64,000 nucleotides of DNA, taken from Hydractinia symbiolongicarpus (Eukaryota > Cnidaria > Hydrozoa > Anthoathecata > Hydractiniidae). The stretch lies in NCBI RefSeq assembly GCF_029227915.1, contig NC_079882.1, positions 10,542,001 to 10,606,000 on the forward strand, given 5' to 3'. The notes beneath the pieces were generated by a model. The model was not told the DNA's origin. It ran no database searches and was given only the letters and a program-made list of their open reading frames with translations. This document shows positions 25,007 to 38,400 of this stretch, in pieces (position 1 is the stretch's first letter; every line of letters starts with the position of its first letter). A program made the position numbers and the translations under genes.

Positions 25007-28000
25007 CTTTCCTGTTCATCTATGTTTATCAATAACAAGGCTTTGCTAAAGGTCAACTAATGACACTCTAAGTAACTTGGAAAACACTTTATGATATGAA
25101 AAATAGTAGTTTTTTGTTAGCTTTTGCTGAGTTTGCTGAGGATCTAGGTACTCACATCTTAAAGGATTGGGCTAAACAATGAAGCATTTTATTATCAATC
25201 CATATAATGTGATCTACTACCTAATGGAGGGGAGAACTTTAATTGACATAATATGGTATACAATCGATAAGTGAATCAATACCTGACATTGTTAGTGGAT
25301 GAGTTGAAAGTGTGGTAGCTGAAAAAGATAGCACAAATATGCTAAGTAGTGTAGCTCACCTGTATTTAAAGATTTGCTAATTAAAAAAAAAAGTGTATAA
25401 CAACAAAATTATGAGCAGTGACTGGTACACATAATTTGGAGGACCCATTAAAGTTTATGTTGCTTAATATAGATGGAAGAAGAAATGTTTAAAAAGAGTT
25501 GTAGCGTGGCGCAGCCAACGTTAGTTAGGTTTTTAGGTAGTTATTTAGTTTTGTCTTTTTGTGAAAATCTATGCAAGTATTTGCTATTATTTATTTTCAG
25601 CACTACTAAAAGCTTACCTTAAGCTACAGATTGGAAAGCTAGTCTCAATTTTCTTTAAGTTTTTGTTATGAATAAACGTCAATTAAAATCTGTATAGTCA
25701 CAGAGAAACAAGCACCAAAAATTGTGAGTTCATGTACTTTTATGGAACAAAGTAAAACACATCTTAATACTGTATTTACTTCTATATTTCCTCTACTCTG
25801 ATAAGCCAACCTTTTTGGTATGAGTTGAAAAAAATAGTCCTACCTCCTAGGTAATGCTGATTGCCATAAATTTTTATCGATTTTCTACCATACCTACATC
25901 CGTCTACATAGAATTTTGAGAGGGCTATTAAGTAGAATGAAAATTGTAAAAGTTGCATTTTGTTATTATACGATAGCTGGTGACATTTAAGATTAAATCT
26001 TGTTGGTACAATGAATAGATTGTGCCAAAGATAAAATACCATGATTGTTTTACCCAACTATTCAATGAGTGATCTAATTTATTTGTCTTTCAATATAAAT
26101 TTTGAAATCAATAGAGAAGTTTTGTCAAACATAAAAGAAATAATTGTGTGTCAGAATATGTGTTAAGCAGCAATTTCTAAACAAAATGCCTGTTTTTAAA
26201 ATTCATTATCACTTTAACAAATATATTTCAGGCACCTCTTTTAAGGGTGATCATTTTAAATTTCAGCATTTTGAGCAACTTTTTTTTCTTTGCTTATTGA
26301 CTGCCACCCAGTGATGTTTAAACACATTGCTCGTAAACTACAAAATATTAAGTTAAGAGAATGTTTCATTTGATCAATATTTAGAAATACTAACTGTGTT
26401 AAGCATTTGGCTTTCCTAATTCATTGAAACTGTAAACCACAGAAAATGGAATACATTTCATTAGGTATAGAATTATAATTGTGTCTCCTTTTTTCTTTTC
26501 TCCAAGATCTTTCTTTCTATAATTGTGTGACCATTTCAAAAACTTGTAGAATTTCTTGTTTTGAAATAATACTAATCTGCTGTAAAATATCGCCCTCTGT
26601 AGTAAACTTGCGTTTGTGTCTAACATTAAAGCACCAACTCTGGAGCACATAGTATTAGAACAAGATTTTATTGTTCGGATTTGTAAAAACTGCTTAAATC
26701 GGGAAGCTACTTAAAGTTAAAATGTTTAGAAGGTTTTATAGAGTTCAAAAATTATCAAATACTAATTATCATAATTATAATAAAAATAGCCCTTCTAATA
26801 GCTCTTTAAAAAGTAGGTTTACTTCATGGAAGATTGGAAAATTATTATTAGATAAATGTGATCTATTTCTGGCTTTTTTAAACCTCATATGTGTCATTAT
26901 GTAGCAAATTTTAAGAAATCTTATATTTTCTTTAAAGTAATTCTTTCCCCCAATGTAATCTACTTATTAAAACTGCCTAAAAAAAGCACATTTAAGCACT
27001 TCTAACATGGCAGACCAGATGAAGCTATTAACTTGTACTGCATAAAAAGACTATTTTGAAAAGAATTACTTCACCTCATTAAGGCCTACTATACATTCTC
27101 CCTGACTAATAGCTCTTGTTAAAAGGTCTCTTGTTTGGCAGGTTAAGTTGGAAACAATACTGAAATGACAGTTTACAAAAAATGTAAACATCTACTTGTT
27201 TTTATTTTGGAAAAGTTCACTACTTTTTCTAAATATATATAAGATAAAAGATATTTCAGAGTGAAAACATATTTTCAGATAAGGCATTAAGGTGAAGTTT
27301 ACACTATGTTTATCCTTTAAAATGAAACGCAATAATACATACATCGTTTTATTCTAGATGCTAGGCCTCTTGGAATGTCAAGTAGAATGATCAGTGATTC
27401 TAAAATAACATCTTTTAATTTCGAAAATGAGGTGTCAAATCCGCTCAATGCAAGATTGGGCCTAAAAGAACGATACTGGAGGCAGTTTGGTACAGTACCA
27501 GTCCAGACTACATTAGATTCAAATAGATTTTGGCTTCAAATAGTTTTGCCAGACTTAAAAAAATTGGTTTATATAGTGGTACAATCAAATCGTTTTGATG
27601 AAGAGAGCCACCACTATTGGTTAAAATATGGGTTGGATCAAGTTTCGTTGTCAGCGTATGAGAAAAACGGAGCAGCCTATGTATGTGTTTTTATTTAATT
27701 ATTTTGATATTCAAACCATTTGCTTCTACAATTGTTTGTAATTTTAGAAAATCGAGCCACCAAATACACCTGGCTACCAAAATACAAGCCATATCTTTGA
27801 GTACCCTTTAATAGCAAAAGTAATCCGATATATTCCATGCGTAAACACCGCTTCTAATTCTCCAAATGCAAGATTAGAACTTTATGGAGTGAATGTTTTG
27901 ACACGTATGTATTAACTTTGTCTCTTTTTGTTATCTAAATTTGTACATTTATTTTATTGTAAATTTTAATTTTAAAGCTGACAATAATTGGAAATTGGCA

Positions 28001-31000
28001 CCCCCTTATGAATTTCTCGATCATACACAATTTCAAGACCTGCGTAGTTCAAAAAAAATTGAAGCAGGAGATTACTATGCATCTGTTAGATCAGGTGTAG
28101 GTGATCTACTTCGGACTGAAGAAATGGGGAGTCCCGATTGTCTCATTAATCCAAGCAACTGTCATGATGGATTATCGCTTGCATTCTATACGAATGGTAA
28201 AATTAGTTAATTATTGTTTGTATATGCTATTATGGAGATAACTTTATCAAGTGTTAAAACAACATACTAGCCTTCAAATTATCAATTTTTTGTGTAACAA
28301 ATTTTTGTTGAATTTCCAAGTACCAAGATAAGAGCAAATATTCTCAAGAAATATGCAAAATATACCATCTAAGGAATTGCCACAACCTTAGAACTTAGCT
28401 AGATTTTTTTAAAAATAAAATGTTAAAGTGAAATTGTTTTATTTTTTGTGTCTGAGCTAAATTCTAATCAAAAATATTTTTAGGAGATGTTAAGATGTCG
28501 GGTCATGGTGACAGTATTCCAGTTTTTGCTATAACACAAAAGAGAGGCAATATTTGTAACATTATTGAATTGGCTGATATATATTATAACATGCCACTTG
28601 GTTTATATATCAGTAAATTTGATGTACAAAGATATGATAAAATACATCCGAAGATCATAGTAGAAAACAGCAACAACTTATTAAATATGCAATTTCAAGC
28701 ATATGTATATATAAACCAAGAACCTACTTTTGTGTCAGAGTGCAAATATGTGGATACTGCATTGCATCCTATACATGTTGCAACCGTTTCCTTTCATGAT
28801 CAAACATTTGATGTTGGTAATCTTTTAAATAATATTGTGCAATCTGTTGTGTGGACAATGGGAAGTTCTTTGTCAATTATATTAGAACAACTGACAAATT
28901 TCAATACTTTTATCAAAAGACGTTCCACTGTATTACTCTCGCCTCAGGTTTTTTCAGGTTAGTTGAATAAAAGTTTTTTAGTTCGATTTTAGTTCGATTT
29001 TTTTTATTTGAGAAAAAATCTTTCAACTGGTCAACACCCTCTGTTCATGTGTGAAGATATGCCGGGATTGAATGGTCTTATAATTAAGATGAGATTTTTT
29101 TAAGCGCCTTTTCGTTGTCAATTGTAAGGATTCGCAATGCAATACTATTACAGTAATAAAATTGTTAATTGTAAAAAAAAATCACAAGAATGAGTCACTC
29201 CTTGAAATTAGCATCAGCAATCTGCATTTGGTGTGTGATTGCTAGGCAGTTTTATTTTGCAACAGCAAAAAAATACAGAAGCTGTTCAGGTCGAAATTTA
29301 TATGAATTTTAAGATTTTTCTTTAAGTTTAATCTGGGATTATAGGATTAATGATGTTTGAAAGATTTGCACAGTCATTTTTACTCTCTACTCTAAAATAG
29401 TAAAGTTTATTAAATAATATTAACTGGCAATAATTTTCTTTACCAGAGAAAAATTATTTATAATAATTACAAATTAATAATAAAATAACCTGTAACCTGT
29501 GCAAACACGTGCAACCACCTGATTTATATGTAAGACCTTTATTATCAAAAGCAAGATGGTGCTGCGGTGTATGGACGTGTTCCGTCACCTTTTATTACTT
29601 GTTGTTATATTTTCTTTGAAAAAAGCTTACTTTTACATCAGCCGGACATGCAATTTATAATATTATGGATACAAATACTTGTCGGAGACGTTGAAATTTG
29701 TCTGGGTCCTAATTGTGGCGCTTGGTTGAATAATATAAAGCAAAACAAACAAAAGGTAACATATATTGGATGTACTTAATTTTTTCACAAAAATTGTATC
29801 AATATAAAAGATTTTATCTTTTTGCACTTAATGCAGACTCAAGACTTGGAGAGTGATATCAAATCCATAGTTGTAAAAATTTTTGTAGAAATGTCCAAAT
29901 CTTTTATTGTTTTTGTCATGTACCGACCCCCGGATAGTTCATTACATGGTATAAAAAAACTTGACTTGTCTAAAACTTGTCTTAACAACTTTTTGACAAT
30001 TAGCTCAACGGAAGATGAAGAAACTTCACTACTGGGAGATCTTAATATAGATTATAAATAAACGCAGTAATCATAAACAATTAAAAGACCTATTTGTTAT
30101 TGTGGGTCTCAAGCAACTCATCAAACAGTTCACTAGAGTAGTGGAAAGTTCAAAAATGATAATTGATGTAATTTTTACCTCGCAACAAAACAATGTCAAA
30201 GAAACGATAGTTCTACCATTAGGGATCAGTGATCATGACTTAATTGGTGTAAACAGAAAAATAAATGTCAATCGCTACGTACCTCGTAGAATTAAAATTC
30301 CAGATTATAAAAATTACAACGTAACTCGTTTTAAGGATGATATGAAAAAATCTGATCTGGATTCTATTATAAAGATATCATGAATGAAAGCTGGGATGCA
30401 TTTAAATCGAGAATCCTTGAAATCGTTAATATTCATGTTCCACTTAAAGAAATATCTATTCGAGGAAAGTTGTGTCTGTGGCTCTCTGGTGAAATTAAAA
30501 CAAAAATGAGAGAAAGGGACCATTTTTTGAGAAAAGCAAGGAAATATAACAACAGTTTTGACTGGGAAAGCTATAAAAGAATTCGTAATAAAGTCACCAC
30601 TCTTATACATCAAAGTAAATAGAAATATCACCAAAACATATTTATTGAAAACGTCAATGATTCTAAAACATTTTAGAATAAGATTAAAAAAGTGTACCCA
30701 GTTAAACCAAAAAAAGGTGTTAGTAATGTTATAGATCTTGATGGATGCTTAATTAGTACTAAATTAAGGATAGCTGGTTGTTTCTGTAAATTCTTCTCAA
30801 GTATTGATTCCAAACTTGCTAATACTATTACTTCCATTGGTGATCGGAGATGGATGTATTTTGAGTCGAGCAAGCTTTCCCTTAACAAGAATATGTCAGT
30901 GTTCAAATTTAATGTAGTTACTCCTGATTTACTTATAAAACGACTAAAGAAACTAAAAGTGTCAAAAGGTGCCAGTCCGGATGGAATACCGCCTTGTCTC

Positions 31001-32403
31001 ATGAAGAATTGCACTCATGAAATTGTCCTTCCATTATGCTATCTAATTAACTTGAGTCTTCGGTCTCATACATTTCCATTGGCTAAAAAAGTAGCATGCG
31101 TGACTCCAGTACACAAATCGGACCATAAATCTAAACTTAATAACTATCAACCAATTTCCGCACTAAATGTATTCTTGAAGATTATCGAACTAATTGTACA
31201 TCACCAACTGTACAATTATCTAGAAGAAAACAACCGTCTTTAACAGATTACTTGTGATGTACCCCAGGGATCAACCCTGGGTCCATTACTATTCTTTTTA
31301 CTTGTTAACCACTTACATCAACTACTAAGTAAATCGAAAGTACTTTTGTATGCCCAAGACACTTTTGTGTATTACTCATCAATCATCAAAATCGAGCAAA
31401 GAAGTTAAATCATTTGTTATTAACGAAGTCCAACGTATTGCAGACTAGATGAATGAAAACTGTTTAATAATAAATCTTAAATGGGGAAAAATCGGGTTTG
31501 TAATGTATGGAGCTCATCAAAACCTATGTAAACAAGATGCATGTACCATTAAGATAAATGCTATGTCCATAACAAAGAAGATAATTATGTCTATCTGGGA
31601 GTTAATCTGGACAGGAACATCTCAACACAACATACAAAAAAGCTTTCGGAAAGCTCAAATTACTCAAAAATATTCAATATCTTTTGACAGCTGACATAGT
31701 AAAATCGCTTTATAACACTGTTATCCTGCCGAATTTACTTTATTGTTATCCAATAATGCTGTCTTTATCGAGAACCCAGAAAAACAAGCTACAATATTTA
31801 CACAATCGAGCGTTTAAAATCTGTGGTGGTACCCATCAATGGGATTCTATTGCAGCAATCAAGAAAAAAAGAGCTGCAGTTGAAGTTTTAAAAAGCATCA
31901 ATGGCATCACTTATATCCACTTCAATTTTCAGCAATCAACCACACAATGAATACTCGAAGAATCAATCAAACATCAAACTTAGCCATCTTAGGAATAAAT
32001 TCGCAAGAAAATATTTCAGTCATCAAGGTGGTATGATTTTTAGCGAATTACTTACTGTACTGCAGAAAGAATCATCTTTGTTTTTATTTAAAAAAAGCAT
32101 GAGGGATATTAAATTTAATTTCCACACAGTGTTGCGTCTTATTACCTATGCGCACTTAAATTGCCTTACCACCAGTTTTGTTTTTCCTCTTCATGTATTT
32201 TACAGTGTGGTGTTTAACTATCTATCCCAGCATATTCGCCTATTCTATTTTTTTGAATATTTCATTTTTGTCTATAGTCTTTTTTCTTTTTTATCATTTT
32301 TAAAATTTTTTTAACATTATGTATTATATACTTGTATATACAGGAACCTTATTGATACCAGGATTGTTTTTATGGACCCTGATTGAACACCTGTAAATAA
32401 ATA

Positions 32404-32462
<59 letters not shown>

Positions 32463-35400
32463 CTACATTAATAAAAGGGGCAGAAAAATAATTGGCGTAT
32501 CAATTTAATACATTTTAGTCTTTTCCACAATAACTTAGTTTGCCCATCACACCATTTGTTAAGTGATTTTGGACGTTTTTAATGGTGAGATCCTTCATTA
32601 TGAGGAAACTTAACTATGCTCTCTACTTATTTTGGCTGCTTTTCTATACAACAAAAAAACACTTTTGGTGTGCCAAATCACATATGTCTCATTGAATTCT
32701 CGCAAAACTGTCAACGATTTAAATATTCATGTTGAGAAATTATTGCAGACTAATTGCTGTTGCAAACGTATTTTTTGGTTAATTTTGAGGGCTTTGACAT
32801 TATATCCAAATTATCAACCAATATTCTGAAAAGTTTTTTGCGAAAATTAATATGTATAATATCCGCTTTTGTATGTGAAATAACAAAAGTTTAAATAAAT
32901 TATTTAATAACTTTTTAGAATGTGCTTACCATGAGAGCAACATCATCTCACAACTGCCAAATGATAAAATGTCATTGGGGAACCCAGCCTCATGTTCACA
33001 CAATGCATATCAGATAAAAATGTCTGATCCTATTGGTTTTTCAACATGTAGTGGGGTTAATACATATGTTGGAATCAATCTTCTCAAAACATACAAAATA
33101 ATAGCTTTCAAAATTGCAAGTCTGGCAAATATCAATGTTATAAATAGAAATATGATGACAAAATTTCAAATTGAATATGCATATGACTCCCGTGGTCCAT
33201 GGAAATTTGTGAATAATGGGGATGAGAAATATGTAAGTATGATAAATATTTCACAAAGAAACAACAAGACCTAAGTTTACACTTTATGTAGATTTATTAG
33301 CTTTTGCAGAATATTTTACAGGAAGAAAGCAAAGGTAGACAGGTAGACGTAAAATGTGGATAAATAAAATAGGTAGAATAGCTAAGGTGAAGGCATACAT
33401 TTTTTCTTTGGATTTTCATCATCATCATCATCATCATCATTCTCGGCTTAACGTCCGTTTTCCATGCTAGCAATTAGAGATATTTGTATTGTACACATTT
33501 CCAACCACAAATTTAAAAAAAAGCAAATTAATATAGAGTTTTTATAATGTTGACAGTGGTGATATTTTTTGATATAGAAATAGCTTATTTAACTACTTGT
33601 ACTAGTGGAAATGAGCTTTGAAGTTTGCTGCCTCAATTATATTGCCCTAATATGTTAATATTTTATGTAGATTGACTAAAATGCATCTCCCAAACAAGTT
33701 GTTTAACTAAAAATCTTGTTCATAAAATTCATAAAAACTAGAAATCATGTTCACAAGGTTGAAAGTTTGTATAAGCAACCTTTATTTAAGACAGAAAACA
33801 AAAGATAAACACTATTTCTGCAATTTGAATGAAATATTTGTTAGTGTAAATAAGAAAAATTATAGTTTCAGAGAAAATGTAAACAAGCATCAGTCTTAAA
33901 GATTCAGTGTTAAAAGAATTTTATTTTAGTGCCATGTATTTTGAAATAAACCCAATTCAGGTAGGGTCACTTTGCAGGCTTTAACCCTGGACATAATGTA
34001 ATAGAAGAAAATGCAGAATTTCAAAGAAAGCAACCACAAGCATTTAACGTAACAAGAACTGCAAACATGTCAATGTTCTTAAAGGACTTAGGACTTAGGA
34101 TCTTAGGTTATTTGGTTAGATCTAAAATTTTAATGGGTGCTAATTTTTCCTGCCATTAGAATTTCCCAATTTCACTATAATTTTTGGCCTTTCTGTGCGG
34201 TGGAGTGGATGTTCCATGCGGACATGTGTAAAGTGCAGCTAGTGCATCTTCAACGTTGGTTACTCAGCCTGCACCCCTGTTTAAGTAGAACTTTGCAGTC
34301 TATTGACTGTAATGCACTAGCCAAGTTTGGACAATTTCCTATATATAATTATCAGAGTTGTTGCTTGAAATTTAAAAGCTATGTGAGTGTTGAATCTAAA
34401 TGCAAAAATTATTTTTTTAGGTGTTTGAGAGAAAGCAGATTGTCCATCAGAAAGTAGAAGTCATGCCATTGCCTTTCCCTGTTTACGCGAGATTTATCAG
34501 AATACACCCTGTGCCAAATGCTTACACTGGAGATGCTAATGGCTTTCGATTTGATATTATAACTTGTGGAACACCCCCTGGTATAATTCTTTAATTCTTT
34601 GTTTAAAAATGCCCTTGTTAAGTGTTTCAAAATACAATTTTAAAGATGCCTGAGCATGGCACATTTGTGGTACTTAATTTTCAATAATAATACATTGATT
34701 TTTGCAGATAATGTAAGAAACTTTCTGTGGAAAAAGGGAAAGAAATAATGTGGCATAACAAAAATTTGAATGTTTGTGTGAAAACCTTGAATATTAATAT
34801 TTGATAGGAAAATGTTGAAATGTGTAGATGTGAGCATTTCTTAACCTGTACTTTTCTTTATTGCAATACTTTATAATTTGTAGCAAAATCGCCAACATGG
34901 ATAAAATTAAATTCTAAGCCTGTGTGCTTCGGGGCGAGAAATGGTACTTTTGGGACATTCAACGTTACAACTGATGCTGATGTTTCTTTTTTTAAATTAT
35001 CCTATTTGAGTGGTGGCGTTAAATGCACCCCTGATGGTACTTTATCAAATTGGGGTTGTGATCCCTCCTTGATTGGAGTTGTACTAACAGATGAAGAGAA
35101 AAATATTATTGCACCTCCAGAAGCAATTGGTAAAAAATTCTATGAGTTGCTGACATTCAATAGCAAATCACCTGAAATTCATTTGTCTTTATTTGGACCA
35201 CAGTTTTTGAGACAGGGAGAAAAATTATCATTGTACCATGCATCAGATTTTTGGAATTCTGAAGTTGAGGACAATTCAGAAACTACTTGTACTGATATTT
35301 ACGGATGGGGTAGGTTAATTGTGTGATTTTGCAGGTTAATGTCTAGTTCAAAATTATTATTACACTATGCATCACATTTTTTCTTTTATATTATAAGTTG

Positions 35401-38400
35401 AACTTGTTCAACATTTCATTTTGACTTTCTATGTTTTTAACAACTTTTAACTCATGCATTTTCACATTTGTTTGAAATATTTAAGAATGTGAACTAATGT
35501 CATGGGTACTAGGTTGGCCTGTCAACTTGACTGCTCTAAATTCTAAGTGCACATATAGAGTTAATAATAAAAGTTGTAAGTTGGTGAAAAAAAACTATTT
35601 TGACTTTAGTCAACTCATAGTTTAACATTAAAAAATGTGTGTGCATTTGTTTCAAAAATTTTATTTATTAAGGGTTACATGTAACAGTACCAAATCATAT
35701 GCAAGTACTTTCGCAAGTGCTTGTGGAAGTACTTGTGCATTTTTTAAACTTGTAAAGACTTGAATTTGTGTGCCCAATTTAAAAATTTTTCCTGGTATGT
35801 ATCTGTCATAACAGCAAAGGAAGTTTTTTTCTTACATGCGTTTTCATGTCGATAATTATGATATTTCAATGATGTATATAAAGTGTATAATTTTGTATAT
35901 ACCTGAAGATGTTACTATGTAACAAAAACAAATACGAAATACCGATTTTTGAAATAGGCTGCCTGTTTAAAATACAAAGACACAAAAATGTCTGGTTAAA
36001 AAAAACCACCTCAAACACAGCAATAATATTTAGTTTAAAAATAATGATAGGTATCTGTACCTAATTATTTTCTCTTTGCTTCAACGTGAAGACTTTTGGC
36101 CAAACATTATCATTATCATTATTCTATTATTAGGGGTATTCTCAGTATTTTTTTTAAATCATGTGCTAGTCGCGTAATATTTGGACTTGCCAACTTCACG
36201 AAAATTTGTTGTATTTATTTGTTGTAAACAGCGGAAGTTTAAACCACCATTAAATTCAACTTCACCAAAATTCACTATAATTATTTCGTTGTCAGTTGCA
36301 TAAATATCCGAATACATTAGTTTTCATTAGTTAGTAATTAGGATTAATTAAGTAATAATTAAGTAATTAAGTTTTTATTAATATTATTGATATTATAATA
36401 TTGATAATATTGTTGATATTATTAATTAAGTAATTAAGATTTTCATTAGTTAGTAATTAAGCGAATAAATTAGTACATTAGTTTTGTAAACAAACATGGC
36501 CAAGTTACGCACGAAAAAACTTTTGCTTTCGCTTGTATTAGAAGAAAGTGAATAGTACGATAGTGATTTAGATAAAGAATTCTTTATCACAACCACTCAT
36601 ATTCATGTTTTAATATCGACAAAAAGCGCATATGTATTTGTTTTGATTTGATTACAGCGCTGTTTGTTTATATTACGCATGAATTATTTTGCCACACAAC
36701 AAGCATAATTATAAAATAATATTTTAAATATGGTAAATTTTTGCGAATAAATTACTACTATTGCCGCGTTTTATCAGAATCCAGGTTAGTTTGGCTATGA
36801 GTATCACCACTACTACGTTTGCCTTGCTTCTGGAGGAAGGCAAAAAAATTCAGATACAAGTAGCACAAAAGACGGAAGAAATAAAAAATTTCTTAAAATT
36901 GTGGGATTTGTGGTTCTTATAGCCAGATATTTTGTTGAAAAAAATGGAGCCAAAATAAGATCAAGCATTCCATTTTGCCCAATAGAACTTAAAGGGTGGT
37001 TTTTACTAGCAATGGTACAGTAACAAGAAATACCCTATTAGATTCATCATTACTCCACATGAATATTTTTTTTTGTGGAAATGAACTATGCTCTAACTTT
37101 GATTGGCTTAAAGTCATTTTAATACGAATAAAATTAACCAGGCTTTATAAGAAAATCTGATTAATATTTTGAGCTGAATGTTTTTCACCAATTTTTCTTT
37201 TTTTCTTTTTGTAGGCAAGACAGTCCCGCATCATGGCTTAATTGTCTCCCATCATCTTTGTGTAATGGTTGATATTAACAACCATTTCAAACTCTCATCC
37301 AGTTGTGAAGATTTGTTTTTCGTAACACTCAAAAGACATCTTGTGCATGCAAATACGGGAAAATGTGTAGCCGTAAATTGTACAACCGAACCCTGTAAAT
37401 TGCAGTTGTCTGATGTGTGCAATAATCATACCAAATTTGAAGTTAATGTGAATAATGGTGCTGTGAAGCACACCCAAACTGGCTATAATCTTGTTTCTGA
37501 TGGCGTTGAAATGTCTAACATTGCACTTTCAGCTGTGTTGAATCACCTAAAGATATTACGATTTACAGACGCTTTATACCTTAAACATACAACTTGTTAG
37601 TATTTTTATATCCTCTTATATCTAGCATTTTTAGATCGAATTTTGTTTTGATTGTAGTAACATATTTTTCTTAGATTATGATAATGATTTTGTTGTGTCA
37701 AAAGCTGTTGTTAGCAGAAAAGTGGCAGAACATGGATGTAAAAACCTTAATCTTGACATGATAAGCTTGAGAAACCTATTGGAAATGGAAATTATTTTTA
37801 AATTTCTTCAGAAGCATTCGATAACAGACAATGTTTTTCATGTTGGAGTGTCTAAACGAGACAATAAAGGGCTTACATGGCTAGATGGTTCTCCATTTAA
37901 TAAAGTAGAATTTGATACTGTACCAAAGGTGTTTACTGAATTGGGATGTGTTGTGTGGATTAGTGGACGACTTGAAATTTCTACTACATGCAACCCTGCG
38001 AGATACATATGTAGAAAACGTAAGTTATTTCACTGTGTTTTATTTTGCAGACTCTCATTAATTAGAGGAGACTATCAAAGAATTAGAAAATATTTTTAAC
38101 AGAAATACAGCAAACAGACTAGTGAGGCAGCTGTAAATAATAGTGGGTTAATATCAAATTTCAGAAATTTCACAAGACAAACTGATTTCTAAATTTCAGC
38201 AACATATTTTTAATAAGCGTGAGTTTTGTATTATCATTTTTTATTATAACATAACATTTTTTCAAACTCCCTAGCTTAAAACTTATCTGCTGTTTGCTAT
38301 TTCTGGCTGATAGGAAATGTTAACATACCTCTTTCAAATTGATTTTTTTTAACAGCCTTAATGATAAATTTATCAACAATATTGATTAATTAATTGTTCA

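Noticed and set aside
34137-34457. Open frame of 106 codons before exon 8
   Set aside because: It runs across the acceptor of exon 8 in a different frame; the exon 8 frame fits the discoidin close.
36300-36480. AT palindrome with repeated taagtaattaag as an origin
   Set aside because: Low-complexity AT sequence gives such patterns by chance, and no further evidence is present.
36496-36960. Third Harbinger-like relic in intron 9
   Set aside because: Only a short N-terminal likeness (MAKLRTKKLL...) is seen; no terminal repeats or TTA pair were found.
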